Assembly: GCA_902773895.1 (NCBI GenBank)
Contig: CACYGB010000002.1
Location: 1-61,134, forward strand
Direction of reading: 5' to 3'
Length of the DNA stretch: 61,134 bases
Origin: an uncultured Eubacteriales bacterium
GTDB taxonomy: Bacteria > Bacillota > Clostridia > Christensenellales > Aristaeellaceae
Shown: positions 8,507 through 16,756 of the stretch, piece by piece
Layout: each line of letters begins with the position of its first letter
Position numbering within the stretch: the first letter of the stretch is position 1
Program-made: the position numbers and the translations under genes
Notes under the pieces: generated by a model
Told to the model about the DNA's origin: nothing
What the model saw: the letters and a program-made list of their open reading frames with translations, nothing else
Databases searched by the model: none

Positions 8507-8535
8507 ATTATAGCATAGAATGCTCCGCACGTCAA
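8507..8535 (-). promoter_or_regulatory. Promoter of yebC
   Basis: On the minus strand TTGACG (8530-8535) and TATAAT (8507-8512) are 17 bp apart. The -35 element overlaps the 3' end of the DinB-like gene. Confidence 0.8.
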
Positions 8536-9065
8536 ACCTGAGTTTCGTAAAAATTCGGCATGGGTGTTTCCGGATATGGCGCGTTCATATTCAGCACATA
8601 GGGCCATTTCCCCTCGTCCCGGATCAGGAAACCGTACACGATGCCCATATGCCTGTGCCAGTGCCGGAATTGCCCCAGGATCAGGCGAAGCCGGCTCATG
8701 CCGCATTTTTCCGGGCATTCGGCAAGCATGCTATCGTCCAGCGACGCAACGTAGCGCATCAGCTTTTGCGAAATCTGATCGAAATACGCCAGCAGTGTCT
8801 CCCGGGATATGCTTTCGCCGTCCGGCGGCACCTGATTCAAATCCGCCGCGTCCTCCCGGTGAAACGCAGGATCCCGGTAGTCCGGGTCGCAGGGATTGAT
8901 GAACCATCTGTCCATGGAATACAGCATATGATAGACGTATTTCCACACAGGCAGTTCATCATACCGGCGATCCCAGCCCTCCGGCGGAATGCAGCGCAGC
9001 AGATTTTCCGTTTCCCACAGCGCGCGTCCGGTCAGAAAGCAAATGTCATCACTTAATGCGGCCAT
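8532..9065 (-). CDS. DinB-like four-helix protein
   Basis: The 177-residue protein has the His pattern of the DinB/YfiT superfamily. An early helix carries [10 protein letters not shown] (about residues 46-55), and a late helix carries [15 protein letters not shown] (about 131-145), consistent with a three-His metal site. Family members are metal-dependent hydrolases or thiol transferases. Some are damage-inducible, but the substrate here is unknown. It follows proC by 21 bases on the same strand and is probably cotranscribed. The fold assignment is reasonably supported; the function is not. Confidence 0.65.
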   Translation of the reverse strand: MAALSDDICFLTGRALWETENLLRCIPPEGWDRRYDELPVWKYVYHMLYSMDRWFINPCDPDYRDPAFHREDAADLNQVPPDGESISRETLLAYFDQISQKLMRYVASLDDSMLAECPEKCGMSRLRLILGQFRHWHRHMGIVYGFLIRDEGKWPYVLNMNAPYPETPMPNFYETQV

Positions 9066-9086
9066 ATCCGTTTCTTCCCTTCCGTT

Positions 9087-9887
9087 TCACTTAACTGAAC
9101 GGGATTTTTGGATAGCCGCTTCCACGGCCTCCATGACGGCATATCGGAAGCCGTTCTTTTCCAGGGCGGCAACGCCCTCGATGGTGGTGCCGGCCGGCGA
9201 CGTGACCATATCCTTCAATTGGCCCGGATGCAGCCCTGATTCCAGCGCCAGTTTGGCGCTGCCCAGCAGGGTCTGGGCGGCAAAGCGCTGGGCAGTGGCC
9301 CGCGGCAGTCCGCCCCGCACCCCGGCATCCGAAAGCGCTTCCAGGAACAGGAACACGAAAGCCGGCGAAGATCCGGACAGGCCGGTTACAGCATCCATCA
9401 TGGATTCCGTCACCTCCTCCGCCATTCCCATGGCGGAAAGCAGCTGCATGGCAAAGCGCCATTGCGCGTCGGTCACGCTTCCGCTCCTGCATGCCGCCAG
9501 GACGCCTTCCCCTACCATGGCCGGCGTGTTGGGCATCACGCGCACGATATGCGCATGCTGGTTGTTCAGGCCTTCGGTAAGCATATTCAGGCTGAAGCCC
9601 ATCACGATGGACAGGATCAGCGCGTCCGGTGCCACTGCACCGCGGATTTCTGTCATAACGTCCCGGATATACTGCGGCTTTACCGCCAGCAAAACGCAGG
9701 GCGCCGCCGCGGCCTGCCGGTTGCTTTCCGCAATCTTGACGCCCAGCTCTTTCTGGATTTTCTCCGTCAAAAGCTGGTTTTTATCGGAAACGACCACTTC
9801 ATCAGGCTTAAAGAAACCGGCCTTCAGCATTTGCCGGAGCATGGCGCCGCCCATGTTGCCGCAGCCAATGATACCGATGCGGATCAT
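9087..9887 (-). CDS. proC: Pyrroline-5-carboxylate reductase
   Basis: This enzyme makes the last step of proline synthesis, reducing pyrroline-5-carboxylate with NAD(P)H. The N-terminal Rossmann motif GIIGCGNMGGAM, the central RVMPNTPAMVGEG and the C-terminal dimer motif MVTSPAGTTIEGV are all present. The 266-residue length is normal. The start at 9887 matches the usual family N-terminus MIRIGIIGCG; upstream codons in frame are not family-like. A promoter-like element lies about 35 bases upstream. Confidence 0.95.
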   Translation of the reverse strand: MIRIGIIGCGNMGGAMLRQMLKAGFFKPDEVVVSDKNQLLTEKIQKELGVKIAESNRQAAAAPCVLLAVKPQYIRDVMTEIRGAVAPDALILSIVMGFSLNMLTEGLNNQHAHIVRVMPNTPAMVGEGVLAACRSGSVTDAQWRFAMQLLSAMGMAEEVTESMMDAVTGLSGSSPAFVFLFLEALSDAGVRGGLPRATAQRFAAQTLLGSAKLALESGLHPGQLKDMVTSPAGTTIEGVAALEKNGFRYAVMEAVEAAIQKSRSVK

Positions 9888-9920
9888 GCATTCACGCTTC
9901 CTTTCTTTCAGGGTTTTTTT

Positions 9921-9950
9921 ATTATACCGCAATCCCCTGTTCCTGCGCAA
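9921..9950 (-). promoter_or_regulatory. Probable promoter of proC
   Basis: On the minus strand TTGCGC (9945-9950) and TATAAT (9921-9926) are 18 bp apart, 34 bases before the proC start. Confidence 0.6.
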
Positions 9951-10015
9951 GAAAGGAACTGTTCCCGTTCTGTTTTTGCGCATTTGTTTTTGATCAATTC
10001 CCTTTTCAACTATTC

Positions 10016-10044
10016 TTTACTTTTTTCGACAAAAGCGTTATAAT
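10016..10044 (+). promoter_or_regulatory. Promoter before the XRE regulator and esterases
   Basis: TTTACT (10016-10021) and TATAAT (10039-10044) are 17 bp apart, pointing at the reading frame that starts at 10087. Confidence 0.65.
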
Positions 10045-10086
10045 AATTCCGAACAAAAAATGATACACAAAAGAGGGGCTGCGCCA

Positions 10087-10428
10087 ATGGTGGATTATAT
10101 CTCCATGGGAAAACGGATGCGTTTCAAATGACGGATGAAGAAGCTGTCACAGCAGGATGTGGCGAACGCCATCAATATCTCCCTGTCCTTTTACGGAAAT
10201 ATTGAACGCGGAACCCGCATTCCCAGTGTGGATACCCTGGTGGATATTGCCAATTTCCTGGGCGTCAGCACCGATTACCTGCTGGCGGAAAGCGTGGAAG
10301 TGGCCAAACGGCAGCACAGCGCGGAGGAACTGCGCATTCTGTCCCGCTATTTGCGGGATCAGATCGAAGAGCTGGATTACGGCGACCGGATAGAAAGCCC
10401 TGATGCCTTTCTTCCGGATCCCGAATGA
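10087..10428 (+). pseudogene. XRE-family helix-turn-helix regulator interrupted by an in-frame TGA
   Basis: A frame with a good ribosome site (GAGGGG) starts at 10087 with MVDYISMGKRMRFK. It hits TGA at 10129-10131 and continues in the same frame with RMKKLSQQDVANAIN. The two parts together make a normal XRE helix 1-2-3 arrangement, ending with SFYGNIERGTR and a short C-terminus. One C-to-T change (CGA to TGA) would explain it. An internal ATG at 10135 gives 97 residues but lacks a ribosome site and loses helix 1. Other genes here use TGA as a true stop, so recoding is unlikely. It sits 18 bases before the esterases and probably once regulated them. Confidence 0.7.
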
Positions 10429-10446
10429 AGAAAGGTGGAATTCTGA

Positions 10447-11241
10447 TTGGCATTGATTGACCTGACCATTTCCTCTCCCTTGCTGGAGCGGGAAGTGGAC
10501 CTGCTGGTGATTTTGCCGGAGGATACCCAAGGCATGATCGGCATGGGCGGCAGCAAGAAAGCGACCTGCCCCACGCTGTACCTGCTGCACGGCATGAGCG
10601 ATGACCATACCATCTGGCTTCGCCGCACGTCCATCGAGCGGTACGCCGCGGAAAAGGGCGTAGCCGTCGTAATGCCCTGCGCCGATTTGAGTTACTACAC
10701 AGACTGCAAAATGGGCGACCCGTTCTGGCAGTTCATCACCCGGGAACTGCCCGACACCTGCCGGTCTCTTTTCCCGCAGCTCAGCCCACGCCGGGAGGAT
10801 ACCTTCGTGGCCGGCCTTTCCATGGGCGGTTACGGCGCGCTGAAATGTGGTCTGCACGCCAGCGATACTTTTTCCTGGGCGGCCGGTTTGTCCTCTGTGG
10901 CCGACATCGCCGCTTCCGTTCAGGCCGCCGGCCTGGGCTCCCGGCATTACTGGGAAGATCTTTTTGGCAGTGCGGATGAATTGCCCGGCTCTTTTAACGA
11001 CCTGTTTGCCGCGGTGAAGGATTACGCCAAAGTTCAGGAAAAACAGCCCGTCCGTTTCTATATGTGGTGCGGAACGGAAGATTTTCTCTATGCGCAGAAT
11101 GTGAAGCTGCGGGATTATATGAAGAAGTGCGGCATCGACCTGACCTATGAGGAGTCCCCCGGCGTGCACAGCTGGGCCTGCTGGGACGAAAAAATCCAAA
11201 CCGTACTGAACTGGCTGCCCCTGGGAAAGGAGGAATCCTGA
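10447..11241 (+). CDS. Esterase D/tributyrin-esterase family alpha/beta hydrolase (copy 1)
   Basis: The nucleophile elbow GLSMGGYGA places the catalytic Ser at residue 125. The acid is likely D212, and the base H241 in the motif GVHSWACW. LLHGMSDDHTIW (46-57) forms the oxyanion region. This is the esterase D/S-formylglutathione hydrolase-like group, which includes acyl esterases acting on short-chain or plant-derived esters. It starts with TTG at 10447, backed by an AAAGGTGG ribosome site and by the shared MAL N-terminus of the next gene. A homologue follows after one base, so the two form an operon and a tandem duplication. Confidence 0.85.
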   Translation: MALIDLTISSPLLEREVDLLVILPEDTQGMIGMGGSKKATCPTLYLLHGMSDDHTIWLRRTSIERYAAEKGVAVVMPCADLSYYTDCKMGDPFWQFITRELPDTCRSLFPQLSPRREDTFVAGLSMGGYGALKCGLHASDTFSWAAGLSSVADIAASVQAAGLGSRHYWEDLFGSADELPGSFNDLFAAVKDYAKVQEKQPVRFYMWCGTEDFLYAQNVKLRDYMKKCGIDLTYEESPGVHSWACWDEKIQTVLNWLPLGKEES

Positions 11242-11242
11242 T

Positions 11243-12016
11243 ATGGCACTGGCAAAAATCCGCTTCTTTTCCAAGGCGCTGGGCATGTGCGTTACCTGCA
11301 ACGCGATCCTTCCCCAATACAAGGACCCATCCAAAGCGCGGCGCGTTCCCGTGCTGTGGCTGCTGCACGGCGCATACGGCAATTACAGCGACTGGGTACG
11401 GCGCACCAACATCGAACGCTATGTGAGCCCTTACGGCCTGGCAGTCATCATGCCATCGGCCCACAACAGTTCCTACACCGATATGGCGCACGGCATGAAT
11501 TTTTACACCTACATCGCGGAGGAGCTTCCTGCCGTACTGCCCGGGATGCTGAATCTTTCCACCCGCCGGGAAGACAACTTCATCGCTGGCCTGTCCATGG
11601 GCGGCGCAGGCAGCATGATGATCGGCCTGAGCAAGCCGGAGCAGTACGCGGCCATCGGCTGCCTGTCCGCCGGCGCGGTGAACACGCTGGGTTCTTTGCA
11701 TGAAGGACGAAATTTCGAGCTGACATTCGGAAAGGGCGAACGGAAGGGCACCTATCAGGATCCGTTCGGCAACGCGGAAAAGATCCTGAAAAACCATCTC
11801 CCCTGTCCCCGCATCTTCCACGCCTGCGGCGATGTGGATTTCCTGGTGAAGAATGCCCATGAAACCAGGGATTTCTTTACCGCGCTCCCGGGCAATCCCT
11901 TTGATTACACTTACGTGGAAGACCCCGGCGCCCATTCCTGGGATTTCTGGGATGCGCACATCAGGCAGTTCATTGAATTCCTGAACCTGCCCAGGACAAC
12001 CGAGGAATTATTCTGA
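11243..12016 (+). CDS. Esterase D/tributyrin-esterase family alpha/beta hydrolase (copy 2)
   Basis: This is a paralogue of the preceding gene with the same layout: LLHGAYGNYSDW near 40-51, S118 in GLSMGGAGS, an acid around D197-D199 and H231 in GAHSWDFW. It has no signal peptide, so it is cytoplasmic. The two copies share catalytic motifs but differ widely in the lid and substrate-side segments, which suggests an old duplication with different acyl preferences. It is likely cotranscribed with copy 1. Confidence 0.85.
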   Translation: MALAKIRFFSKALGMCVTCNAILPQYKDPSKARRVPVLWLLHGAYGNYSDWVRRTNIERYVSPYGLAVIMPSAHNSSYTDMAHGMNFYTYIAEELPAVLPGMLNLSTRREDNFIAGLSMGGAGSMMIGLSKPEQYAAIGCLSAGAVNTLGSLHEGRNFELTFGKGERKGTYQDPFGNAEKILKNHLPCPRIFHACGDVDFLVKNAHETRDFFTALPGNPFDYTYVEDPGAHSWDFWDAHIRQFIEFLNLPRTTEELF

Positions 12017-12024
12017 TTTTTTCC

Positions 12025-12053
12025 TTGCTTTTTTCATCCTTTTCCTGTATGAT
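12025..12053 (+). promoter_or_regulatory. Promoter of the ABC-F leader transcript
   Basis: TTGCTT (12025-12030) and TATGAT (12048-12053) are 17 bp apart. The predicted start near 12060 gives a leader of about 200 nt before the ABC-F gene. Confidence 0.65.
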
Positions 12054-12083
12054 AGCTGCAGAAGACATGGAAGGGGTGAAAGG

Positions 12084-12095
12084 ATGCGCAAATAA
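12084..12095 (+). CDS. Three-codon leader ORF (Met-Arg-Lys)
   Basis: A purine-rich ribosome site at 12069-12083, including GGGGTGA, is followed by ATG CGC AAA TAA. So short a frame behind such a strong site fits a regulatory leader peptide. ATGCGC within it is complementary to GCGCAT at 12123-12128, the 5' arm of the next hairpin, so ribosome position could control folding. Confidence 0.5.
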   Translation: MRK

Positions 12096-12124
12096 TCCAC
12101 CTGCCGTTTGATGTAACATCAGGC

Positions 12125-12156
12125 GCATGAAGCAGCGTTCATGCTTTGTTTTGTGT
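12125..12156 (+). promoter_or_regulatory. Terminator-like hairpin in the ABC-F leader
   Basis: GCATGAA (12125-12131) and TTCATGC (12138-12144) form a perfect 7-bp stem with a 6-base loop, followed by a T-rich run. This is a candidate attenuator. Further down, GGCAGGCC (12162-12169) pairs with GGCCTGCC (12224-12231) around an inner stem TGCGTG/CACGCA, giving a second large structure that ends just before the ABC-F ribosome site. Confidence 0.55.
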
Positions 12157-12249
12157 GCTTTGGCAGGCCGGATGATGCGCATCTTTTTTGCGTGTTTCTT
12201 TTCACGCATAATCCCCGCGTTTTGGCCTGCCTCCCATTCTTGGAGGTGA
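12127..12249 (+). CDS. Possible second leader ORF, 40 residues
   Basis: ATG at 12127 opens a 40-codon frame, rich in Phe, Arg and Cys, that stops at 12247-12249, inside the ABC-F ribosome site. Its own ribosome site is weak. It could be a second leader peptide, but it may simply be chance. Confidence 0.3.
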   Translation: MKQRSCFVLCALAGRMMRIFFACFFSRIIPAFWPASHSWR

Positions 12250-12257
12250 CATACCCT

Positions 12258-13766
12258 ATGGCTCGCATACAGGTTTCCCATTTGACATTTGCCTATGAAG
12301 GCAGCCCGGATTTGATTTTTGACGATGCATCCTTCCAACTGGATACAGATTGGAAATTGGGCTTTGTGGGCCGGAACGGCCGCGGAAAAACCACGCTGCT
12401 GCGGATTCTGTCCGGCGAACTGCCGGATCACGGCGCCGTTTCCGCGTCGGTTCCCTTCGACTACTTTCCGTTCCCGGTGGCCGATCCAGGAAAAACCCCG
12501 CTGGAAATCGCGCAAGACATGGACGCAGACGGGCAAATCTGGCGTTTTATGAAGGAAATTGCCCAGCTGGACGTGGCGGACGACGCGCTGTGCCGTCCCT
12601 TTTGCACCTTGTCCGGCGGCGAACAGGCCAAGGTCCTTTTGGCGATGCTGTTTGCCAGGGAGCATCATTTTCTATTGATTGACGAACCCACCAATCATCT
12701 GGATCTTTCCGGCCGCCAGACCATGAGCCGCTACCTGAACGGGAAAAAAGGCTTCATTCTGGTTTCCCACGACCGCGCTTTTCTGGACGGCTGCGTGGAT
12801 CATATCCTGTCCATCAACCGAGCGACGATCGACGTGCAAAAAGGCAATTTCTCCTCCTGGGAGGAAAACAAGCGCCGCCAGGACGCTTTTGAAATGGACG
12901 AAAACCAGAGGCTGAAAAAAGATATTGCGTCGCTTCAATCCGCCGCCCGTCAGGCGCGTGCCTGGGCAGACAAGGTGGAAAGCACAAAGATCGGCATTCA
13001 TCCGGGCGGCCGGGAAAAAAGCATGGACGCCCGTGCCTTTATCGGCGAAAAAAGCCGCCGGATGCAGCAGCGGCGCAAAAACCTTGAAGGCAGGATGAGC
13101 AAGGAAATCGAAGAAAAAGAAAAGCTGCTGAAGGATCTGGAAAAATCCGACGACCTGAAGCTGTTTCCCCTGACGAATCCATCCGGCCGTCTTGCCGAGC
13201 TGCGGGACGTGGCCATGGGTTACGGCGGCCGCATCCTATGGGAACATTTGAATCTGGAAATCCGGCAAGGCGATATTCTGGCGCTGACCGGGCCCAACGG
13301 CTGCGGAAAATCCAGCGTGCTGAAGCTGCTGACCGGGGAAGCATTACCCCTTTCCGGCACCGTTCACCTGGCCAGCGGACTGATTCTTTCCATCGTTCCC
13401 CAACAGGCAGAGCTGCAAGGAGTGCTGCGGGATTATGTGCAGAAAAACCGCATCGATGAAACGCTGTTCAAAACGATTCTGCGGAAGCTAGATTTCAAGC
13501 GGGAGCAATTTGATAAGGACATGCGTTCCTACAGCGCTGGGCAAAAGAAAAAAGTGCTGCTGGCCCGCAGCCTTTGCCAGCAGGCCCATCTGTATCTTTG
13601 GGATGAGCCGCTCAACTACATCGACGTCCTTTCCCGCATGCAATTGGAAAGGCTGATCACCCAGTTCCATCCGACCATGGTGCTGGTGGAGCACGATCAG
13701 GCGTTCATTGAGCATGTTTCCACCCGTATTCTTTCCCTGAAACAGGGAAATTTCGGGAAAATGTAA
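12258..13766 (+). CDS. ABC-F ribosomal protection ATPase, Lsa-like
   Basis: The 502-residue protein has two ABC domains and no membrane segment. The first has Walker A GRNGRGKT (38-45), signature LSGGEQ (118-123) and LLIDEP (139-144). The second has GPNGCGKS (345-352), a degenerate signature SAGQK (426-430) and WDEPLNYID (448-456). A charged, helical interdomain linker (about 200-300) is the region that reaches the ribosomal peptidyl-transferase centre in this family. Sequence style matches Lsa proteins, which protect against lincosamides, streptogramin A and pleuromutilins. The drug range here is not provable. The start at 12258 follows GGAGGTGA; an in-frame upstream ATG would lie within the leader. 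Confidence 0.85.
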   Translation: MARIQVSHLTFAYEGSPDLIFDDASFQLDTDWKLGFVGRNGRGKTTLLRILSGELPDHGAVSASVPFDYFPFPVADPGKTPLEIAQDMDADGQIWRFMKEIAQLDVADDALCRPFCTLSGGEQAKVLLAMLFAREHHFLLIDEPTNHLDLSGRQTMSRYLNGKKGFILVSHDRAFLDGCVDHILSINRATIDVQKGNFSSWEENKRRQDAFEMDENQRLKKDIASLQSAARQARAWADKVESTKIGIHPGGREKSMDARAFIGEKSRRMQQRRKNLEGRMSKEIEEKEKLLKDLEKSDDLKLFPLTNPSGRLAELRDVAMGYGGRILWEHLNLEIRQGDILALTGPNGCGKSSVLKLLTGEALPLSGTVHLASGLILSIVPQQAELQGVLRDYVQKNRIDETLFKTILRKLDFKREQFDKDMRSYSAGQKKKVLLARSLCQQAHLYLWDEPLNYIDVLSRMQLERLITQFHPTMVLVEHDQAFIEHVSTRILSLKQGNFGKM

Positions 13767-13795
13767 TGGACGAAACGGAGAAAATAGGATATAAT
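13767..13795 (+). promoter_or_regulatory. Probable promoter of the nucleotidyltransferase-kinase pair
   Basis: TGGACG (13767-13772) and TATAAT (13790-13795) are 17 bp apart, right after the ABC-F stop codon. Confidence 0.55.
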
Positions 13796-13807
13796 GAATC
13801 ATGCTGT

Positions 13808-13849
13808 GCTCTTTCCAATCCTGATTCTCTGTTCATTCCAGGAAAGAGC
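13808..13849 (+). repeat. 9-bp inverted repeat in the leader
   Basis: GCTCTTTCC (13808-13816) and GGAAAGAGC (13841-13849) are perfect complements with a 24-base loop. They sit between the predicted transcription start and the gene at 13865. It could be an mRNA hairpin or an operator. Confidence 0.5.
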
Positions 13850-13864
13850 AGGAAGGACAATTCC

Positions 13865-14785
13865 ATGAAAAAACCGCAATTGGTCATTATGGCGGCTGGT
13901 CTGGGAAGCCGTTTCGGCGGGCTGAAACAAATGGCGCCCGTGGACGAGCAGGGGCACTGGATTATCGACTTCTCCATTTACGACGCGCTTCGCGCCGGTT
14001 TTGGTGAAATCATTCTGATCGTCAAAGAGGAAAACGAACCGCTTTTCCGGGAAACGCTGGGCAAGCGGATCGGCAACCAGGCCGATCTGATCTATGTGCA
14101 TCAGAAGCCTGACATCCTGCCGGAGGGCTTTTCCATTCCGGAAGGACGCACCAAGCCCTGGGGCACCGCGCACGCCGTTCTGTGCGCCAAGGATGTGATT
14201 AACGCGCCCTTTGCCGCCGTCAATGCGGACGACTATTACGGCCCCGAAGCTTTCCGGGTCATTCACGATTTCCTGGTGTCAGATCATCCCGCATCCGAGC
14301 ATGCCATGGTCGGCTACCGGGTGGAAAACACGCTGACGGAAAACGGCTCCGTTTCCCGCGGCGTTTGCCAGGCGGACGCCAGCGGCCAGCACCTGACCGG
14401 CATCATTGAACGCACCCGCATTGAGCCCCGGGAAGGCGGCGCCGCCTTTACGGAGGACGACGGGAAAACCTGGACGTTCCTGCCGGCCGGCACCATTGTA
14501 TCCATGAATTTCTGGGGTTTCAACCTGAACATGATGGCCGAAATCGAGAATCGCTTCGCGCCGTTCCTGAAGGAGAACCTTCCGAAAAATCCCCTGAAAT
14601 GCGAATATTTCCTTCCCCTGATTCCCAATCAACTGATTGCCGAGGGAACCGGCCAGGTGAAAATCATTCCGACCCATGAAAAATGGTTCGGCATCACCTA
14701 TCACGATGATTTGCCGGCCCTGCAGCAGGCTATCGCACGAATGAAGGCTGATGGGCTGTATCCCGACGCCCTGTGGAGGAAATGA
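13865..14785 (+). CDS. Sugar-phosphate nucleotidyltransferase
   Basis: The N-terminal motif MAAGLGSRFGGLKQ (about 9-22) is the nucleotide-binding signature of NDP-sugar pyrophosphorylases. NADDYYGPEAF supplies the metal-binding Asp. Such enzymes join a sugar 1-phosphate to a nucleoside triphosphate. The start at 13865 is preferred because it begins directly at the fold; the upstream in-frame part overlaps the promoter and hairpin. The next gene is a sugar-kinase-like protein 2 bases away. The pair resembles a kinase plus pyrophosphorylase salvage unit for a free sugar. The sugar is not determined. Confidence 0.85.
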   Translation: MKKPQLVIMAAGLGSRFGGLKQMAPVDEQGHWIIDFSIYDALRAGFGEIILIVKEENEPLFRETLGKRIGNQADLIYVHQKPDILPEGFSIPEGRTKPWGTAHAVLCAKDVINAPFAAVNADDYYGPEAFRVIHDFLVSDHPASEHAMVGYRVENTLTENGSVSRGVCQADASGQHLTGIIERTRIEPREGGAAFTEDDGKTWTFLPAGTIVSMNFWGFNLNMMAEIENRFAPFLKENLPKNPLKCEYFLPLIPNQLIAEGTGQVKIIPTHEKWFGITYHDDLPALQQAIARMKADGLYPDALWRK

Positions 14786-14787
14786 GC

Positions 14788-15867
14788 ATGAAGGTGGATT
14801 CCATCGCTTCCGCTTTCCGCCTGGAAGGAACGCCTGTCACCTGCGCGCCCAGCGGCAACGGCCACATCAATAAAACCTTCACCGTGACCACGTCCACGGG
14901 CCATCGCTATATCCTGCAAACCATCAACCACCACGTATTCAAGGACGTGGAAGGCCTGATGAACAACGTGATCGCCGTCACGGCGCACCTGCACCTATGC
15001 AACGATCACGACCCGCGCCGGGTGCTGACGCTGATCCCCACGCTGGACGGAACCTACTACACAAAAACGAACGACGGAAATTACTACCGTATGTTCGAAT
15101 ATGTGGAAAACAGCGTGTGCCTGGAGCAGGCAACCACAGAGAACGACTTTTTCCAGAGCGCCGTGGCTTTCGGAGAATTCCAGAACCAGCTTGCCGATTT
15201 TCCTGCGGATACGCTGGTGGAAACCATCCCCCATTTTCACGACACCATTGACCGCTACCGCCTGTTCAGGGACGCGCTTCATCAAAACCTGGCCGGCCGC
15301 GCGGACAGCTGCCGGAAGGAAATTGAATTCGCCCTGGAGCGGGAAGAAGAAGCCGGCAAAATGGTGCGTATGCTGCAGGCGGGGAAGCTGCCGCTGCGGG
15401 TCACCCACAACGACACCAAGCTGAACAACGTGATGCTGGACGCCGAAACGCGCACGCCGCTTTGCGTCATTGATCTGGACACGGTGATGCCCGGGCTGGC
15501 CGGCAACGATTTCGGCGATTCCATCCGTTTCGGCGCCAGCACCGCATCGGAAGATGAACGGGACCTGAGCAAGGTGCATTTCTCCCTGCCGCTTTACCGG
15601 GCTTACGCCAAAGGCTTCCTGGGCGCCTGCGGAAAGACACTGACCCGGAATGAAATCGACACGCTGCCCCTGGGGGCCAAGCTGATGACGCTGGAATGCG
15701 GCGTACGGTTCCTGACAGACCATCTGAACGGCGACACCTATTTCAGTATTCAGCGGGAAAACCAGAATCTGGACCGCTGCCGCACTCAGTTCAAGCTGGT
15801 TTCCGAAATGGAAGAACAGTGGGAGGATATGGCCCGTGTGATCCGGGAAATCGTGAAAGAATTATAA
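14788..15867 (+). CDS. APH-family sugar kinase, N-acetylhexosamine 1-kinase (NahK)-like
   Basis: The 359-residue protein has the aminoglycoside-phosphotransferase fold. A glycine loop SGNGHINKTF lies at 22-31, the catalytic H207-N208-D209 in the motif HNDTKLNNVMLD, and metal-binding D229 and D231 in DLDTVMPG. This motif set resembles NahK, which phosphorylates GlcNAc or GalNAc at C1. The product would be the substrate of the nucleotidyltransferase encoded just upstream. The start at 14788 lies 8 bases after GGAGG, and the gene ends in a strong terminator. Substrate identity is an inference. Confidence 0.78.
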   Translation: MKVDSIASAFRLEGTPVTCAPSGNGHINKTFTVTTSTGHRYILQTINHHVFKDVEGLMNNVIAVTAHLHLCNDHDPRRVLTLIPTLDGTYYTKTNDGNYYRMFEYVENSVCLEQATTENDFFQSAVAFGEFQNQLADFPADTLVETIPHFHDTIDRYRLFRDALHQNLAGRADSCRKEIEFALEREEEAGKMVRMLQAGKLPLRVTHNDTKLNNVMLDAETRTPLCVIDLDTVMPGLAGNDFGDSIRFGASTASEDERDLSKVHFSLPLYRAYAKGFLGACGKTLTRNEIDTLPLGAKLMTLECGVRFLTDHLNGDTYFSIQRENQNLDRCRTQFKLVSEMEEQWEDMARVIREIVKEL

Positions 15868-15879
15868 TCCGCAATAAAA

Positions 15880-15916
15880 AATTGCCCCGCCGGTTTTGCT
15901 TGCCGACGGGGCTTTT
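15880..15916. terminator. Bidirectional terminator between the sugar kinase and rsmA
   Basis: GCCCCGCCGG (15884-15893) pairs with CCGACGGGGC (15903-15912) with one mismatch. TTTT follows on the plus strand and a run of As precedes it, so it works in both directions. Confidence 0.85.
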
Positions 15917-15940
15917 ATCTTCGCTTTCATGCAATTCAAG

Positions 15941-16756
15941 TTATCCGATCCTGTCGGCCAGATGAGCAAAGTCCGCAAGCGACAGGGTTTCGCCCCGGGC
16001 GCCGATTTCGATGCCGCATGCATCCAGCCATTGCCGCGCCTGATCCCGGGACACACGGAATGTGGCGATCAGATTGTTTTCCATGGTTTTCCGGCGCATG
16101 GCAAAGGCCGCGGAGGCTACCTTAAAAAACAGATTTTCATCCCGGACCTGTACAGCGGGCTCCCTGCGGCGGGGCATCACCACAAAAGCGCTGTCCACCT
16201 TGGGCGGCGGAGTAAACAGGCAGGCCGGCACATCCAGTGCGATTTCCGGCGCATAAAAATATTGCGCCCGGACGGCCAGCATGCCATAGCCGTCTTCCCC
16301 GGGTTTTGCCGTGATCCGCTCCGCCGCTTCCTTCTGCACCATCACGCTGATGGACTGAATGGGCATCGAGGAGGTCAGCAGCAGCGTCATCAGCTCCGTC
16401 GTCAGGTAATAGGGTATATTGGCAACCACATGAAACGGCCCCAGTGGCGCTGTTAATTCGGGAAGATTCAGCCGCAGCACGTCCCCGTGAACCAATTGCA
16501 CGTTGCTGCATTTTTCCAGCGCTACCCGCAGAATGGGCAGCAGGGTGCCGTCCACTTCAATGCTCATAACCTGGCGGCATGCTTTGGACAGCGACTTGGT
16601 CATGCCGCCGGCGCCGGCGCCGATTTCCAGCACCGCGTCCTCTTTCCCGACGCCGGAAAGGGAAACCAGCTGATCAAACAGCGCTTCATCTGTCAGGAAA
16701 TTTTGCCCCAGGCTTTTTTTCGGGCGGAACGCCTCGCTTTTTTGTTTCTGTTTCAT
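15941..16756 (-). CDS. rsmA: 16S rRNA dimethyladenosine transferase (KsgA)
   Basis: This methyltransferase dimethylates two adenosines near the 3' end of 16S rRNA. The family opening KKSLGQNFLTD, the SAM motif VLEIGAGAGGMT and the catalytic motif NIPYYLTT are all present. The length of 271 residues is normal. Its start overlaps the rpe stop by 4 bases, making it the last gene of the large minus-strand operon. Confidence 0.95.
   Translation of the reverse strand: MKQKQKSEAFRPKKSLGQNFLTDEALFDQLVSLSGVGKEDAVLEIGAGAGGMTKSLSKACRQVMSIEVDGTLLPILRVALEKCSNVQLVHGDVLRLNLPELTAPLGPFHVVANIPYYLTTELMTLLLTSSMPIQSISVMVQKEAAERITAKPGEDGYGMLAVRAQYFYAPEIALDVPACLFTPPPKVDSAFVVMPRRREPAVQVRDENLFFKVASAAFAMRRKTMENNLIATFRVSRDQARQWLDACGIEIGARGETLSLADFAHLADRIG

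Noticed and set aside
10129-10131. TGA recoded as an amino acid
   Set aside because: TGA is used as a normal stop in other genes of the window, including the ATGA overlaps, and no selenocysteine context is seen.
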